The notes under the pieces are model-generated. The model was given only the letters and a program-made list of their open reading frames with translations. It ran no database searches and had not been told where the DNA came from. Positions 36,666 through 44,673 of a stretch of 64,000 nucleotides of DNA are shown piece after piece; positions within the stretch are counted from its first letter, which is position 1; the number at the start of each line of letters is the position of its first letter. A program made the translations under genes and the position numbers. The stretch covers positions 2,890,001 through 2,954,000 of the forward strand of contig NZ_CP034235.1 in assembly GCF_009728935.1 (NCBI RefSeq), in the 5' to 3' direction. The DNA is from Paenibacillus psychroresistens. Its GTDB lineage: Bacteria > Bacillota > Bacilli > Paenibacillales > NBRC-103111.

Positions 36666-38531
36666 TTATGAAAATAAGGAGTTAATTTGATCCACTTGTC
36701 GGGAAAACCAGCCTTGCAAAAAATTTGCTGACGATTTTTTTTGTGTTTGTGCGGCAGCTGTAGTGTGCCCTTCTGCTTCTTGTAAAGCTCTAATGACATC
36801 AATTTGGCCATATCCAAAATATTTATCTTTACCTGGTGTGCCCAGATCCTCAGCCGTTCTACGCATGATTTCCATTACCTCGGTATTCTTCAGCTTAGGA
36901 TTAATCGAACGGATTAGTGCAGCTAGAGCAGTCACATGCGGACTAGCCATGGATGTACCTGAGAGTGCTGCATATTGATTATGCGGGTAGGTGCTAGGAA
37001 TATTCACACCAGGTGCTGCAACCCCAATATAATTGCCAAAGTTAGAGAAAGTGGCTTTCTTCTTCGCATTATCCGATGCCGCTACAGCCAATACTTCTGG
37101 ATAGGCTGCAGGATAGCCGGGTTCCTCGGTATTGTCATTTCCTGATGCAGCAATCAACACGATGTCTTTATCAAATGCGTACTTAATTGCATCATGTAAG
37201 AAATTAGCATCCGCATAATTGCCTAGGCTCATATTGATTACTTTGGCTCCGTGATCGGCTGCCCAGATTATGCCTTGTGCTACATTGTATGTGTTGCCTG
37301 CTCCTGTTTCGTCCAGCACCTTAACGGGCATAACTGGATTGTACCAGGTCATCCCAGCGACACCTTCCCCATTGTTGACTAATGCCGAAATTACCCCAGC
37401 GACATGAGTTCCATGCCCTACATCATCCATTGGCGGGGAAGCGGGATCAATCACATTATATCCGGGTTTTAAGCGGCCTTGCAGATCAGGGTGATCCAAA
37501 TCTGCACCTGTATCAACTACAGCAACAATTACATTCTCGCTGCCTTTGCCAACGCCCCAACCTATTGCAGTTTCAATGATAGGCAAGTTCCATTGGTATT
37601 TGGAGTACAATAAATCATTGGGCTCATTTACTGAAGGAATTGTTGCTGGATTTTCATTGGTTAAATATAAGTAATGCGGTTCTACATATTCAATATTCCA
37701 CTTTTTAAAATAAGCCATTAATTGCTTCGCATCCATCGTTGCTGATTGGAATACGTAAGTGTATCCGAGCTTTTTGATTTTTGTTGATTTAATTTCATTT
37801 TTGATTTGTTGAAGTTGACTTGCAGTTGGCTGCTTCTTAAATTTAACGACAACTTGATTTTTATGATAATGACTGGTACCTTCGTTTTGATGAGGTTGAT
37901 CCACCTTTACATCTCGAAGAGTGCTGGAATCTACAGATTCGATTTTCCAGTGGTTATCCGCAGGATAGGGTACGACACGTAAATGTTTCACCTGATGCTG
38001 AGCGACTTGAGTAAGAATTTTTTGGTGCATAACTCCAATTAAGGCAGCTTTGTTTGTTGGAGAGGGAACGCCTAATACAAAATAAGTTTGGCCATTCACG
38101 ATAAGCGGTAGAGATTGATATTCTTTGTGTTGAGCTGTTGACTGTTTAGCAAGCAGCAGCTCTTTTTTGATGTGATTAGTCACTGTGCTGCTCAAACTTC
38201 CTACTGATATTTCCTTGTTTTCATTTGAAGACCAAATCAGCTTTGTCATATGAGGATGAGCTGTTATCATTTTTTCAAGCACATCCGTTTGGCCTTGAGT
38301 ACTTGAGTTGTTCAGCAGCTTTATTTTTTGATGAAAATCCAAAGAACATTGGCTGCGACATAATTCATCAGTAAGCCGAACGTCCGCAGATACTGTTTGC
38401 TGTTTTAATTCAATTTCACGCTGTGCGGACATTTTCTGAACGGTTTTCGTCTCATTGGGATGATGATTTCTTGGTAAAATAAATAATCCAAATAAAGCAA
38501 TACACAATATATAAACCCATTTCTTGGACAA
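36666..38531 (-). CDS. Membrane-anchored or secreted subtilisin-like serine protease (S8)
   Basis: A 621-residue S8 peptidase. The catalytic triad is intact: D340 (VVDTGAD), H376 (GHGTHVAG) and S527 (SGTSMASP), with the oxyanion Asn in ASGND. A single N-terminal hydrophobic helix (WVYILCIALFGLFILP) serves as signal or anchor. It is followed by about 310 residues before the catalytic domain. The last part of these (VVVKFKKQPTASQLQQIKNEI to VEPHYLYL) looks like a fervidolysin-type propeptide, while residues 40-210 are not recognised. The start is TTG 38531, set by GAGGAGG nine bases upstream. A short Lys/Ser-rich tail ends the protein. Substrate unknown. Confidence 0.93.
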   Translation of the reverse strand: MSKKWVYILCIALFGLFILPRNHHPNETKTVQKMSAQREIELKQQTVSADVRLTDELCRSQCSLDFHQKIKLLNNSSTQGQTDVLEKMITAHPHMTKLIWSSNENKEISVGSLSSTVTNHIKKELLLAKQSTAQHKEYQSLPLIVNGQTYFVLGVPSPTNKAALIGVMHQKILTQVAQHQVKHLRVVPYPADNHWKIESVDSSTLRDVKVDQPHQNEGTSHYHKNQVVVKFKKQPTASQLQQIKNEIKSTKIKKLGYTYVFQSATMDAKQLMAYFKKWNIEYVEPHYLYLTNENPATIPSVNEPNDLLYSKYQWNLPIIETAIGWGVGKGSENVIVAVVDTGADLDHPDLQGRLKPGYNVIDPASPPMDDVGHGTHVAGVISALVNNGEGVAGMTWYNPVMPVKVLDETGAGNTYNVAQGIIWAADHGAKVINMSLGNYADANFLHDAIKYAFDKDIVLIAASGNDNTEEPGYPAAYPEVLAVAASDNAKKKATFSNFGNYIGVAAPGVNIPSTYPHNQYAALSGTSMASPHVTALAALIRSINPKLKNTEVMEIMRRTAEDLGTPGKDKYFGYGQIDVIRALQEAEGHTTAAAQTQKKSSANFLQGWFSRQVDQINSLFS

Positions 38532-38640
38532 CTGGCTTAACCTCCTCAACTTTCAATTTATCAATAGCCTGAGGTTAAGGAGTAATTTTTATTCTTACTT
38601 GTAAAATGTACATATTGCAGGTTACTTTTCAGGAGGAATT

Positions 38641-38721
38641 ATGGTACTATGTACACGAAGCCACTGGCTCAATATTAATCAAGCTTATCGTTGGAGGAGA
38701 TTTTTACATGGCTATATTTAA
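38641..38721 (+). CDS. Possible 26-codon leader ORF
   Basis: ATG 38641 with AGGAGG four bases upstream opens a 26-codon frame (MVLCTRSHWLNINQAYRWRR and six more residues) whose stop at 38719-38721 lies 14 bases inside the next gene. Its late codons TGG-AGG-AGA contain the downstream gene's Shine-Dalgarno. It may couple or attenuate translation of the DUF3907 gene, or be chance. No similarity recognised. Confidence 0.3.
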   Translation: MVLCTRSHWLNINQAYRWRRFLHGYI

Positions 38722-39208
38722 CGTGAAAAACGTTAGCGAATCAACAAGGGACAAATTAAAAGACGCAGTAGAAAAAATGGAATTGTTTCTAAATACGAAT
38801 TCTTTGACGCAATTGGCTGTCGAAGGGGACGAAGAGACCCATGAATTTTACCGTGGCTATCTGTCAGATACACGGCATTTAATTGTATTTTGTGAGGTTT
38901 CGTACGAAAAGCTGGGTGTAAGTCTTCGTCGCCCTAATTTTAATGTAGAGTATGCTGAAAAAGTGCTTTATGAGACGTACCATTCTTGCGTGAACTGCTT
39001 TTTCTATCCTAAGAATGAATGTTATTCGGAAGACGGCCGATATGCTTATACGGGACAAGATGCCATTCGCTTTCGTAAAAAGCCGACCCGTGAAGTTCGT
39101 GATCTAACCATCGAATTATCAAAGATATTCGAAGAGGTTCGTGAGGAATTAGCTTATTACGAAACGGACTATATTACCCAAAAACGGATGCAAGGCGAGA
39201 AAGTTTAA
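38708..39208 (+). CDS. DUF3907 (YpuI-like) family protein
   Basis: A 166-residue soluble protein that I take for the DUF3907/YpuI family of Bacillales, from the pattern YRGYLSDTRHLIVFCEVSYEKLGVSLRRPNFN, ETYHSCVNCFFYPKNECYSEDGRYAYTGQDAIRFR and an acidic C-terminal helix. Function unknown. ATG 38708 was chosen for GGAGGAG upstream; the frame is open to 38606 but without a site. A terminator follows. Two cysteines in the CVNC motif could bind metal, but this is speculation. Confidence 0.75.
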   Translation: MAIFNVKNVSESTRDKLKDAVEKMELFLNTNSLTQLAVEGDEETHEFYRGYLSDTRHLIVFCEVSYEKLGVSLRRPNFNVEYAEKVLYETYHSCVNCFFYPKNECYSEDGRYAYTGQDAIRFRKKPTREVRDLTIELSKIFEEVREELAYYETDYITQKRMQGEKV

Positions 39209-39231
39209 CTTATAAATTCATTGTTTCCCAG

Positions 39232-39256
39232 AAGAGACCTGTTAGGTCTCTTTTTT
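39232..39256 (+). terminator. Intrinsic terminator
   Basis: AAGAGACC (39232-39239), 5-base loop, GGTCTCTT, then T-run. It ends the DUF3907 transcript. Confidence 0.85.
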
Positions 39257-39309
39257 CATGTGCATAGTCCCTTTATTTTCAGGGGAAAATGTAAGGGGAG
39301 GTGATTGAA

Positions 39310-39528
39310 ATGCCAGAGGTTAAGTGCAGTGTAGCGAATTGTAATTATTGGTCAGAGGGTAATAATTGTGCTGCGGATACAATCATGATTGATGTGGATA
39401 AGCATGCAGCTACTTCTTTTAATGCAGAATTTGCTGGGGAGAGCTTTGACACAGAACATCAGGATAAAGCGGCAAAGGTTAGGGACACATGCTGCCATAC
39501 ATTTGAACAAAAAAAGAGGAATGCCTGA
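39310..39528 (+). CDS. DUF1540 domain protein
   Basis: A 72-residue cysteine-containing protein with one DUF1540 unit: VKCSVANCNYWSEGNNCAADTIMIDVDKHA, i.e. C-x4-C-x8-C followed by A-x-x-I-x-I/V. A second cysteine pair is near the C-terminus (DTCCHTFEQ). Such proteins are small, possibly metal-binding, and often expressed in sporulation; function is unknown. GGGGAGGTGA lies upstream of ATG 39310. The stop overlaps the start of the next gene (TGATG). Confidence 0.85.
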   Translation: MPEVKCSVANCNYWSEGNNCAADTIMIDVDKHAATSFNAEFAGESFDTEHQDKAAKVRDTCCHTFEQKKRNA

Positions 39529-39905
39529 TGAGTGATCTAGAAAACGATAAGGATTCTATAACGCCTTTACCCGTTATACCTACTGCAGTAGGATCACCAT
39601 CCGTACCATTAGTTGCTGTTCCTGTTCTTCATGATGAAGAATATGCAACTGAGCTGGCAGAGCCCATGGCGCAGCTTTCACATTTCGATGGGATTGCAAA
39701 GCCAATAAGCCGTACCTGGGGATGGAGTGCGTTCGTGGTTTCCATTATATCCTTATTTATAATGCCAGTCACGATTGGATCAGCGGGTGTTGTTCTGGGT
39801 ATCATTGCATTTTTTAGAGGAAATCGTGTGCTGGGCGGATGGTCGATCGCCATTAGCTTGATTTCTATTTTCACATCCTTAGTCTTAGTCCCTAATTATG
39901 CCTAA
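39528..39905 (+). CDS. Small membrane protein (DUF4190-like)
   Basis: A 125-residue protein with a Pro/Val-rich soluble N-terminal third and two membrane helices (WSAFVVSIISLFIMPVTIGSAGVVLGIIAFF and WSIAISLISIFTSLVLVP). The GxxxGIIAFFRGNRVLGGWSIAI layout resembles DUF4190. It is translationally coupled to the DUF1540 gene by a one-base overlap. Function unknown. Confidence 0.75.
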   Translation: MSDLENDKDSITPLPVIPTAVGSPSVPLVAVPVLHDEEYATELAEPMAQLSHFDGIAKPISRTWGWSAFVVSIISLFIMPVTIGSAGVVLGIIAFFRGNRVLGGWSIAISLISIFTSLVLVPNYA

Positions 39906-40008
39906 ATGCGTGGAACATCCAGACGAGCCCGATTCTTAGGCTTGTCTGTGATACATAAAAAGTGTAGAATAGAAGAGCAAGCTAATAATGGAAATGAGGC
40001 TTAAAGCA

Positions 40009-40665
40009 ATGAGTATTGATCCGCGAACATTAAGTCAACTATTGCAGCTTCAAATCTTAGGTAAGCTTAATCTATCATCCGATAATTCATCTATTCCATC
40101 AGACGATACTTTAGATAGTTCTTTCAATGATTTATTACAATCTTTGTTAGGCCAATACGCACAAACTCAACCGGCTAGCTCGGATCCAATAAGCACTACA
40201 TCATCATTGTTAGCTTCAGGTAATTTCGGTTTTTATCCACCAGCTTTAAGTGGACCTTCCTCCTATGATCCTCTAATCGAGCAAGCGAGCAGCCAATATG
40301 GAGTTGATTCAAGCTTAATTAAGGCTGTAGTCGATGCAGAATCATCCTTTCAGAATCATGTGGTTTCATCGGCTGGAGCCAAGGGACTTATGCAGCTTAT
40401 GGATGATACGGCAAGAGGCTTGGGAGTCACAGATTCATTTGATCCTCAGCAGAATATTCAAGCAGGTACACGTTATCTTTCTGATTTGCTTAGGAATTAC
40501 AATGGCAGTGAATCGATGGCATTAGCCGCTTATAATGGCGGGTCTGGCCGATTAGCACGATTAGGAATTACCAACGAACAACAGCTAAATGAGAAGTATG
40601 GGCTGCTTCCCCAGGAAACACAACGATATGTGCAAAAAGTACTTCAGCTGAAAAATAATTACTAA
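40009..40665 (+). CDS. SLT-type lytic transglycosylase (YjbJ/CwlQ-like)
   Basis: A 218-residue protein with a C-terminal Slt70-like domain that cleaves peptidoglycan glycan strands. The catalytic Glu is E111 in KAVVDAESSFQNHVVSSAGAKGLMQLM, followed by GVTDSFDPQQNIQAGTRYLSDLLRNYNGSESMALAAYNGG. The first 85 residues are Ser/Gln-rich and low in complexity. No signal peptide is seen, as in B. subtilis YjbJ (CwlQ), so the export route is unclear. ATG 40009 was preferred over ATG 39988 because GAGG lies ten bases upstream. A terminator follows. Confidence 0.88.
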   Translation: MSIDPRTLSQLLQLQILGKLNLSSDNSSIPSDDTLDSSFNDLLQSLLGQYAQTQPASSDPISTTSSLLASGNFGFYPPALSGPSSYDPLIEQASSQYGVDSSLIKAVVDAESSFQNHVVSSAGAKGLMQLMDDTARGLGVTDSFDPQQNIQAGTRYLSDLLRNYNGSESMALAAYNGGSGRLARLGITNEQQLNEKYGLLPQETQRYVQKVLQLKNNY

Positions 40666-40684
40666 TATTCATTTTTTTCTAAGG

Positions 40685-40716
40685 AAAAGACCGGATGCCG
40701 ATCTTTTTCTTTTTTA
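40685..40716 (+). terminator. Intrinsic terminator
   Basis: AAAAGACCGG (40685-40694), 3-base loop, CCGATCTTTT with one C-A mismatch, then T-rich tail to 40716. Confidence 0.75.
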
Positions 40717-40738
40717 ATTTGCAAGGGAGTAGATTTGG

Positions 40739-41929
40739 ATGCTTTATTTGGATTATTGTGCGACCACTCCAATTCTGGATGAAGTTCTAGAAGTCATCAC
40801 ACATGTAATGAAAAACCATTATGGCAACCCATCTTCTTTGCATCGATTAGGTATGGAAGCTGAGATGATCTTGAAGCAAGCGAGAAAAGATATTGCTGCA
40901 TCATTAGAGTGTAAGCCGAAGGAGATTATTTTTACATCGGGTGGAACAGAAAGCAATAATTTAGCGATAAAAGGTGCTGTTCATGCGGTTGCTGGGGCTA
41001 AACGCGGTAAGCATATCATTACGAGTCAAGTTGAGCATCCATCTGTATATGAATGCTTTGCACAATTAGCAGAACAGGGATTTCGTGTCACTCATATTCC
41101 GGTTGATCGATCAGGCGGATTCCAGCTTGCGGATGTACAGAATGCGATTGAGGACGACACCATACTTGTTAGCTTAATGCATGTGAATAATGAAATGGGA
41201 CGAATTCAACCAATTGAAGCTATCGGAAAATGGCTTCGCCAATATCCGAAAATTACCTTTCACGTGGATGCCATTCAAAGTGTAGGTAAGATACCTGTTA
41301 TCCCACAGCAGCTTGGTGCTGATTTACTAAGCCTCTCAGCACATAAATTTGGAGGGCCTAAAGGTGCTGGGGTGTTATATCGTCGGACGGGGTTGGAGCT
41401 TAAGCCAGAAATAGCTGGTGGCGGGCAAGAATTCGGAATGCGTTCGGGAACAGAGAATGTTGCTTTAATAGCAGGGATGGCTAAAGCTTTAGAAATAGCG
41501 ATTAAGCAACAAGAACAGGATCTGGAAAAGCTTTATATGTTGCGTAAAAGATTAATAACAAAAATTAATGAAATAAATCAGCTAAAGATAAGCGGTTCTG
41601 AGAATATGAAGATTATGGCGCCGCATCTGCTTCATTTTTGCTTCCCAGGGATGAAAGCGGAGATCGTTATACATGCTTTAGAACAGCATGGGATTTGTAT
41701 TTCCACACGTTCAGCATGCGCGTCGGGAAACTTAAAAGCTAGCCGTATCCTATTAGCAATGGGAATGAATAGTGAAATGGCACAAACCGGGCTGAGGGTG
41801 AGTTTTTCAGCTAAGCATTCGCTCGATGAGATGGATTATTTTGCAGCTTGTTTACAGCAGGTTGTTCAAGCGCTACAATTACCGATGATAGCCTTAGCGG
41901 CTTCCAAACAGAACAATCGAAGAAGGTGA
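40739..41929 (+). CDS. nifZ: Cysteine desulfurase (NifZ-like, partner of ThiI)
   Basis: A 396-residue PLP-dependent cysteine desulfurase that moves sulfur from cysteine to an acceptor. The PLP lysine is K203 (SAHKFGGPKGAG), the active-site cysteine C327 (STRSACASG), and FTSGGTESNNLAIKG is present. Its location directly before thiI matches the B. subtilis nifZ-thiI pair, in which the desulfurase supplies sulfur for 4-thiouridine. AAGGGAG lies upstream of the ATG. The C-terminus ends in a basic tail after the catalytic domain. Confidence 0.92.
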   Translation: MLYLDYCATTPILDEVLEVITHVMKNHYGNPSSLHRLGMEAEMILKQARKDIAASLECKPKEIIFTSGGTESNNLAIKGAVHAVAGAKRGKHIITSQVEHPSVYECFAQLAEQGFRVTHIPVDRSGGFQLADVQNAIEDDTILVSLMHVNNEMGRIQPIEAIGKWLRQYPKITFHVDAIQSVGKIPVIPQQLGADLLSLSAHKFGGPKGAGVLYRRTGLELKPEIAGGGQEFGMRSGTENVALIAGMAKALEIAIKQQEQDLEKLYMLRKRLITKINEINQLKISGSENMKIMAPHLLHFCFPGMKAEIVIHALEQHGICISTRSACASGNLKASRILLAMGMNSEMAQTGLRVSFSAKHSLDEMDYFAACLQQVVQALQLPMIALAASKQNNRRR

Positions 41930-41938
41930 TAGCTTCAA

Positions 41939-43108
41939 ATGAAGCCAGAAGTGATTATTGTTCGCCTAGGCGATTTGACTTTAAAAGGTAAAAACCGCTA
42001 CATTTTCGAGAAAAAAATCCATATACAAATTCAAAAGCTGCTTGCTCCGTATGAGAAAATCAACATAAAAACCGAATTCGCCCGTTTCTATATTGAATTA
42101 AATGGTGAATCTTATAATGAGGTTATTGAAGTAATTAAACCCATTTTTGGAATCAGCTCATTCAGTCCTGCAATAAGTGCGGAAATTGATTTAAAAGCGA
42201 TGCAAACCCGAGCATTAGAGTGGATGCAATCCATAATTTCAAAGCCGCAAACATTCAAAGTGTCCGTGAAAAGGGCCAATAAAGAATTCTTATATGACTC
42301 TTTGCAAGTAAGTTATTGGGTTGGCGGTTACATTTTAAATGCTGTGGAAGGGTTAAAGGTGGATGTGAAGCGGCCTGATTTGGAATTAAGGGTTGATATC
42401 CGTCAGCATGTAGCTTATATTTTTACTGAAGTGGTTGAAGGCGCTGGTGGTTTCCCGATTGGCAGTAATGGAAAGGCAATTCTCATGCTTTCAGGTGGGA
42501 TTGATAGCCCTGTAGCTGGCTGGATGGCGATGCGTCAAGGGCTGGAGATTGAAGCTATTCATTTTCACAGCATTCCTTATACAAGTGAACGTGCGAAAAT
42601 GAAGGTCATTGAGTTAGGCGAACGTTTGGCACTTTATGGTGGGAGACTAAAGGTGCATTTCATTTCATTTGCGGAAATCCAGACTCGTTTGCAGAATGAA
42701 GGACAACCTAATTTATTAATAACACTGATGCGACGATCGATGCTTAGGATTACAGAAAAGCTGGCTCAGCAACAAAATGCATTAGGTATTGTTACAGGGG
42801 AAAGCCTTGGCCAAGTTGCCAGCCAAACCTTATCAAGCTTACATACGATTGGACATGAGATTAAGCTGCCTATACTGAGGCCACTCATTATGTCGGACAA
42901 GTCGACAATTATCCAAAAGGCAGAGCAAATTGGTACATTCGATATTTCCATTCAGCCTTATGAGGATTGCTGCACCTTATTTATTCCAAAAACACCGAGC
43001 ACCAATCCAAATTTGAAGGTTGTGCAGCGCTTGGAACGTAAAATGCTTTGGCTATTAGAATTCGAGGATAAGGCTTTACAAGAAGATGAGCAAATGGTTT
43101 TACAATAA
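41939..43108 (+). CDS. thiI: tRNA 4-thiouridine synthetase ThiI
   Basis: A 389-residue tRNA sulfurtransferase with an N-terminal ferredoxin-like/THUMP region (YNEVIEVIKPIFGISSFSPA) and a PP-loop ATP-pyrophosphatase domain with SGGIDSP at 185-191. GESLGQVASQTLSSL and the C-terminal CTLFIPKTPSTNP are typical. There is no rhodanese domain, as in other Firmicute ThiI, so sulfur presumably comes from the upstream desulfurase. AAGGTGAT precedes the ATG. Nine bases separate it from nifZ. Confidence 0.95.
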   Translation: MKPEVIIVRLGDLTLKGKNRYIFEKKIHIQIQKLLAPYEKINIKTEFARFYIELNGESYNEVIEVIKPIFGISSFSPAISAEIDLKAMQTRALEWMQSIISKPQTFKVSVKRANKEFLYDSLQVSYWVGGYILNAVEGLKVDVKRPDLELRVDIRQHVAYIFTEVVEGAGGFPIGSNGKAILMLSGGIDSPVAGWMAMRQGLEIEAIHFHSIPYTSERAKMKVIELGERLALYGGRLKVHFISFAEIQTRLQNEGQPNLLITLMRRSMLRITEKLAQQQNALGIVTGESLGQVASQTLSSLHTIGHEIKLPILRPLIMSDKSTIIQKAEQIGTFDISIQPYEDCCTLFIPKTPSTNPNLKVVQRLERKMLWLLEFEDKALQEDEQMVLQ

Positions 43109-43175
43109 AAATGAAACTTTTTGTCGCTTTGTCCGTATGGATTAGAATGCACATGATTATTAGGGGGATACGGTT

Positions 43176-43841
43176 TTGGTATTAGATTGGTTTTTATTGT
43201 TTTTGCAAATTATGTTGATTAATATTGTATTGAGTGGCGATAATGCAGTAGTTATTGCACTAGCTAGTAAGAATTTACCGATTGAACAAAGACAGAAGGC
43301 AATTTGGTGGGGAGCTTTTGGTGCTATTGCACTTAGACTAGTGCTTACAATAGTTGCTGTTCAATTGTTGGAATTGCCTTATATCCAAGCCGGTGGTTCG
43401 ATTCTGTTGTTATGGATTGCAATCAAGCTGCTGATTGATGACGAGGGAGAAGCTAATGTACGCGAAGCTTCCACGTTAGGCAAAGCAATCTGGACAATCA
43501 TCCTTGCTGACTTTGTAATGAGCTTGGATAATGTATTGGCAATCGCAGCCAAGGCTGAGAATAATTTGCTCGTAATTATCCTCGGGATTGGCTTGAGCAT
43601 TCCGATTATTATTTGGGGTAGCACCTTGGTAATGAAGCTATTGCACAAATATCCGATTTTTGTTTATTTGGGAGCTGGGATACTTGGATATACCGCAGGA
43701 GAAATGTTTGTAAATGAAAAAAAAATAATGGATCATTTCCATTCGGAAGCTTTGCATTGGATCATTCCTGTGGTTACAACACTAATCGTTCTCGCCGCTG
43801 GTATAATTAAAAAACTTACTTCCAATAAAGTTAAAAAATAA
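43176..43841 (+). CDS. TerC-family membrane protein (YjbE type)
   Basis: A 221-residue integral membrane protein of the TerC family with about seven helices and the metal-binding acidic motifs LSGDNAVVIALA and MSLDNVLAIAA. YjbE/YkoY-type members export manganese and help load metal onto exported enzymes. The start is TTG 43176, nine bases after AGGGGG. No yybP-ykoY manganese riboswitch fits in the 67-base gap before it. It is probably transcribed alone, ending at a perfect hairpin. Confidence 0.9.
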   Translation: MVLDWFLLFLQIMLINIVLSGDNAVVIALASKNLPIEQRQKAIWWGAFGAIALRLVLTIVAVQLLELPYIQAGGSILLLWIAIKLLIDDEGEANVREASTLGKAIWTIILADFVMSLDNVLAIAAKAENNLLVIILGIGLSIPIIIWGSTLVMKLLHKYPIFVYLGAGILGYTAGEMFVNEKKIMDHFHSEALHWIIPVVTTLIVLAAGIIKKLTSNKVKK

Positions 43842-43867
43842 AGTTTTGTGCTAAGTAGTCATAATTT

Positions 43868-43903
43868 AAAAAACGAGATATCCTATAGGATATCTCGTTT
43901 TTT
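43868..43903. terminator. Perfect palindromic terminator
   Basis: 16-bp arms (AAAAAACGAGATATCC and its complement) with a TATA centre and T6. Works in principle on both strands. Confidence 0.9.
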
Positions 43904-44004
43904 AATGGAATTATTCGATTTTATTCTCTGGTATTTTTTAGCCATTTCAGTTAAACTTGTTGATGTAATCTGTCACATCCTGACAACTTTCGGGGAGGAA
44001 ACGT

Positions 44005-44487
44005 ATGGCGAGGAATAATTATTCGCTTGGCCTTGTGCTTATTGTATTAGCCGTTGTATTGTTACTTGGTAAATTAGGGGTCATTGGTTTCTTAGGCAGC
44101 TTATTTTGGCCGATCTTTGTCTTGTTGCCTGGTATAGTATTGCATGTATTGTTCTTTTGGCGGGTTCTTCCAGTCGCTGTGCTTGTCCCAGGTGGAATGT
44201 TAGTTACTTATTCCCTGATGTTCTTTTTTTGCAATTTGTTTGGATGGGGCTCGATGGCATATCTATGGCCTGGATTTATATTTGGTGTGGCTGTTGGGTT
44301 GTATGAACTGCATATATTTAATCGTAATAGTCCCCGGGGAACATTCACAGCAGCATTTATTCTGGCAGTGATCTCGCTTGTTTTTTTCACAATTGCTTTC
44401 TTATTCACGGTAAGTATTTATTTCATCGCATTAATTCTAATCGGAATCGGTGTAGTTATCATGCTTAAACGAAAAAGAACCTGGTAA
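44005..44487 (+). CDS. Membrane protein with LiaF/LiaI-like helices
   Basis: A 160-residue protein with four or five hydrophobic segments, beginning ARNNYSLGLVLIVLAVVLLLGKLGVIGFLGSLFWPIFVLLPGIVL. This pairing of a leucine-rich helix with FWPIFVLLPG resembles the transmembrane region of LiaI/LiaF-like and DUF5668 proteins. There is no soluble domain. GGGGAGG precedes the ATG. Role unknown; possibly envelope-stress related by resemblance only. Confidence 0.75.
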   Translation: MARNNYSLGLVLIVLAVVLLLGKLGVIGFLGSLFWPIFVLLPGIVLHVLFFWRVLPVAVLVPGGMLVTYSLMFFFCNLFGWGSMAYLWPGFIFGVAVGLYELHIFNRNSPRGTFTAAFILAVISLVFFTIAFLFTVSIYFIALILIGIGVVIMLKRKRTW

Positions 44488-44557
44488 GCTAAGATTGTTG
44501 AAATATTTTTTATTTGCATTTATTTAAAAATTGCTTTATTATGATTACTATATGTGT

Positions 44558-44588
44558 AGCGTCGGGGCATAGTCCGACGCTTCTTTTA
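44558..44588 (+). terminator. GC-rich hairpin before typA
   Basis: AGCGTCGG (44558-44565) pairs with CCGACGCT (44574-44581), followed by TTCTTTT. It is either a terminator for the upstream membrane-protein gene or a structure in the typA leader. Confidence 0.6.
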
Positions 44589-44673
44589 TGAAAATATCAG
44601 ACAATATAAAAACTTATACCTTGTTTGATTCAGAGAGATGATTCATAAATTAAGTTTAGAGAGGGTTTGGAAC

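Noticed and set aside
43109..43175. yybP-ykoY manganese riboswitch before the TerC-type gene
   Set aside because: The gap is only 67 bases and none of the conserved loop sequences are visible.
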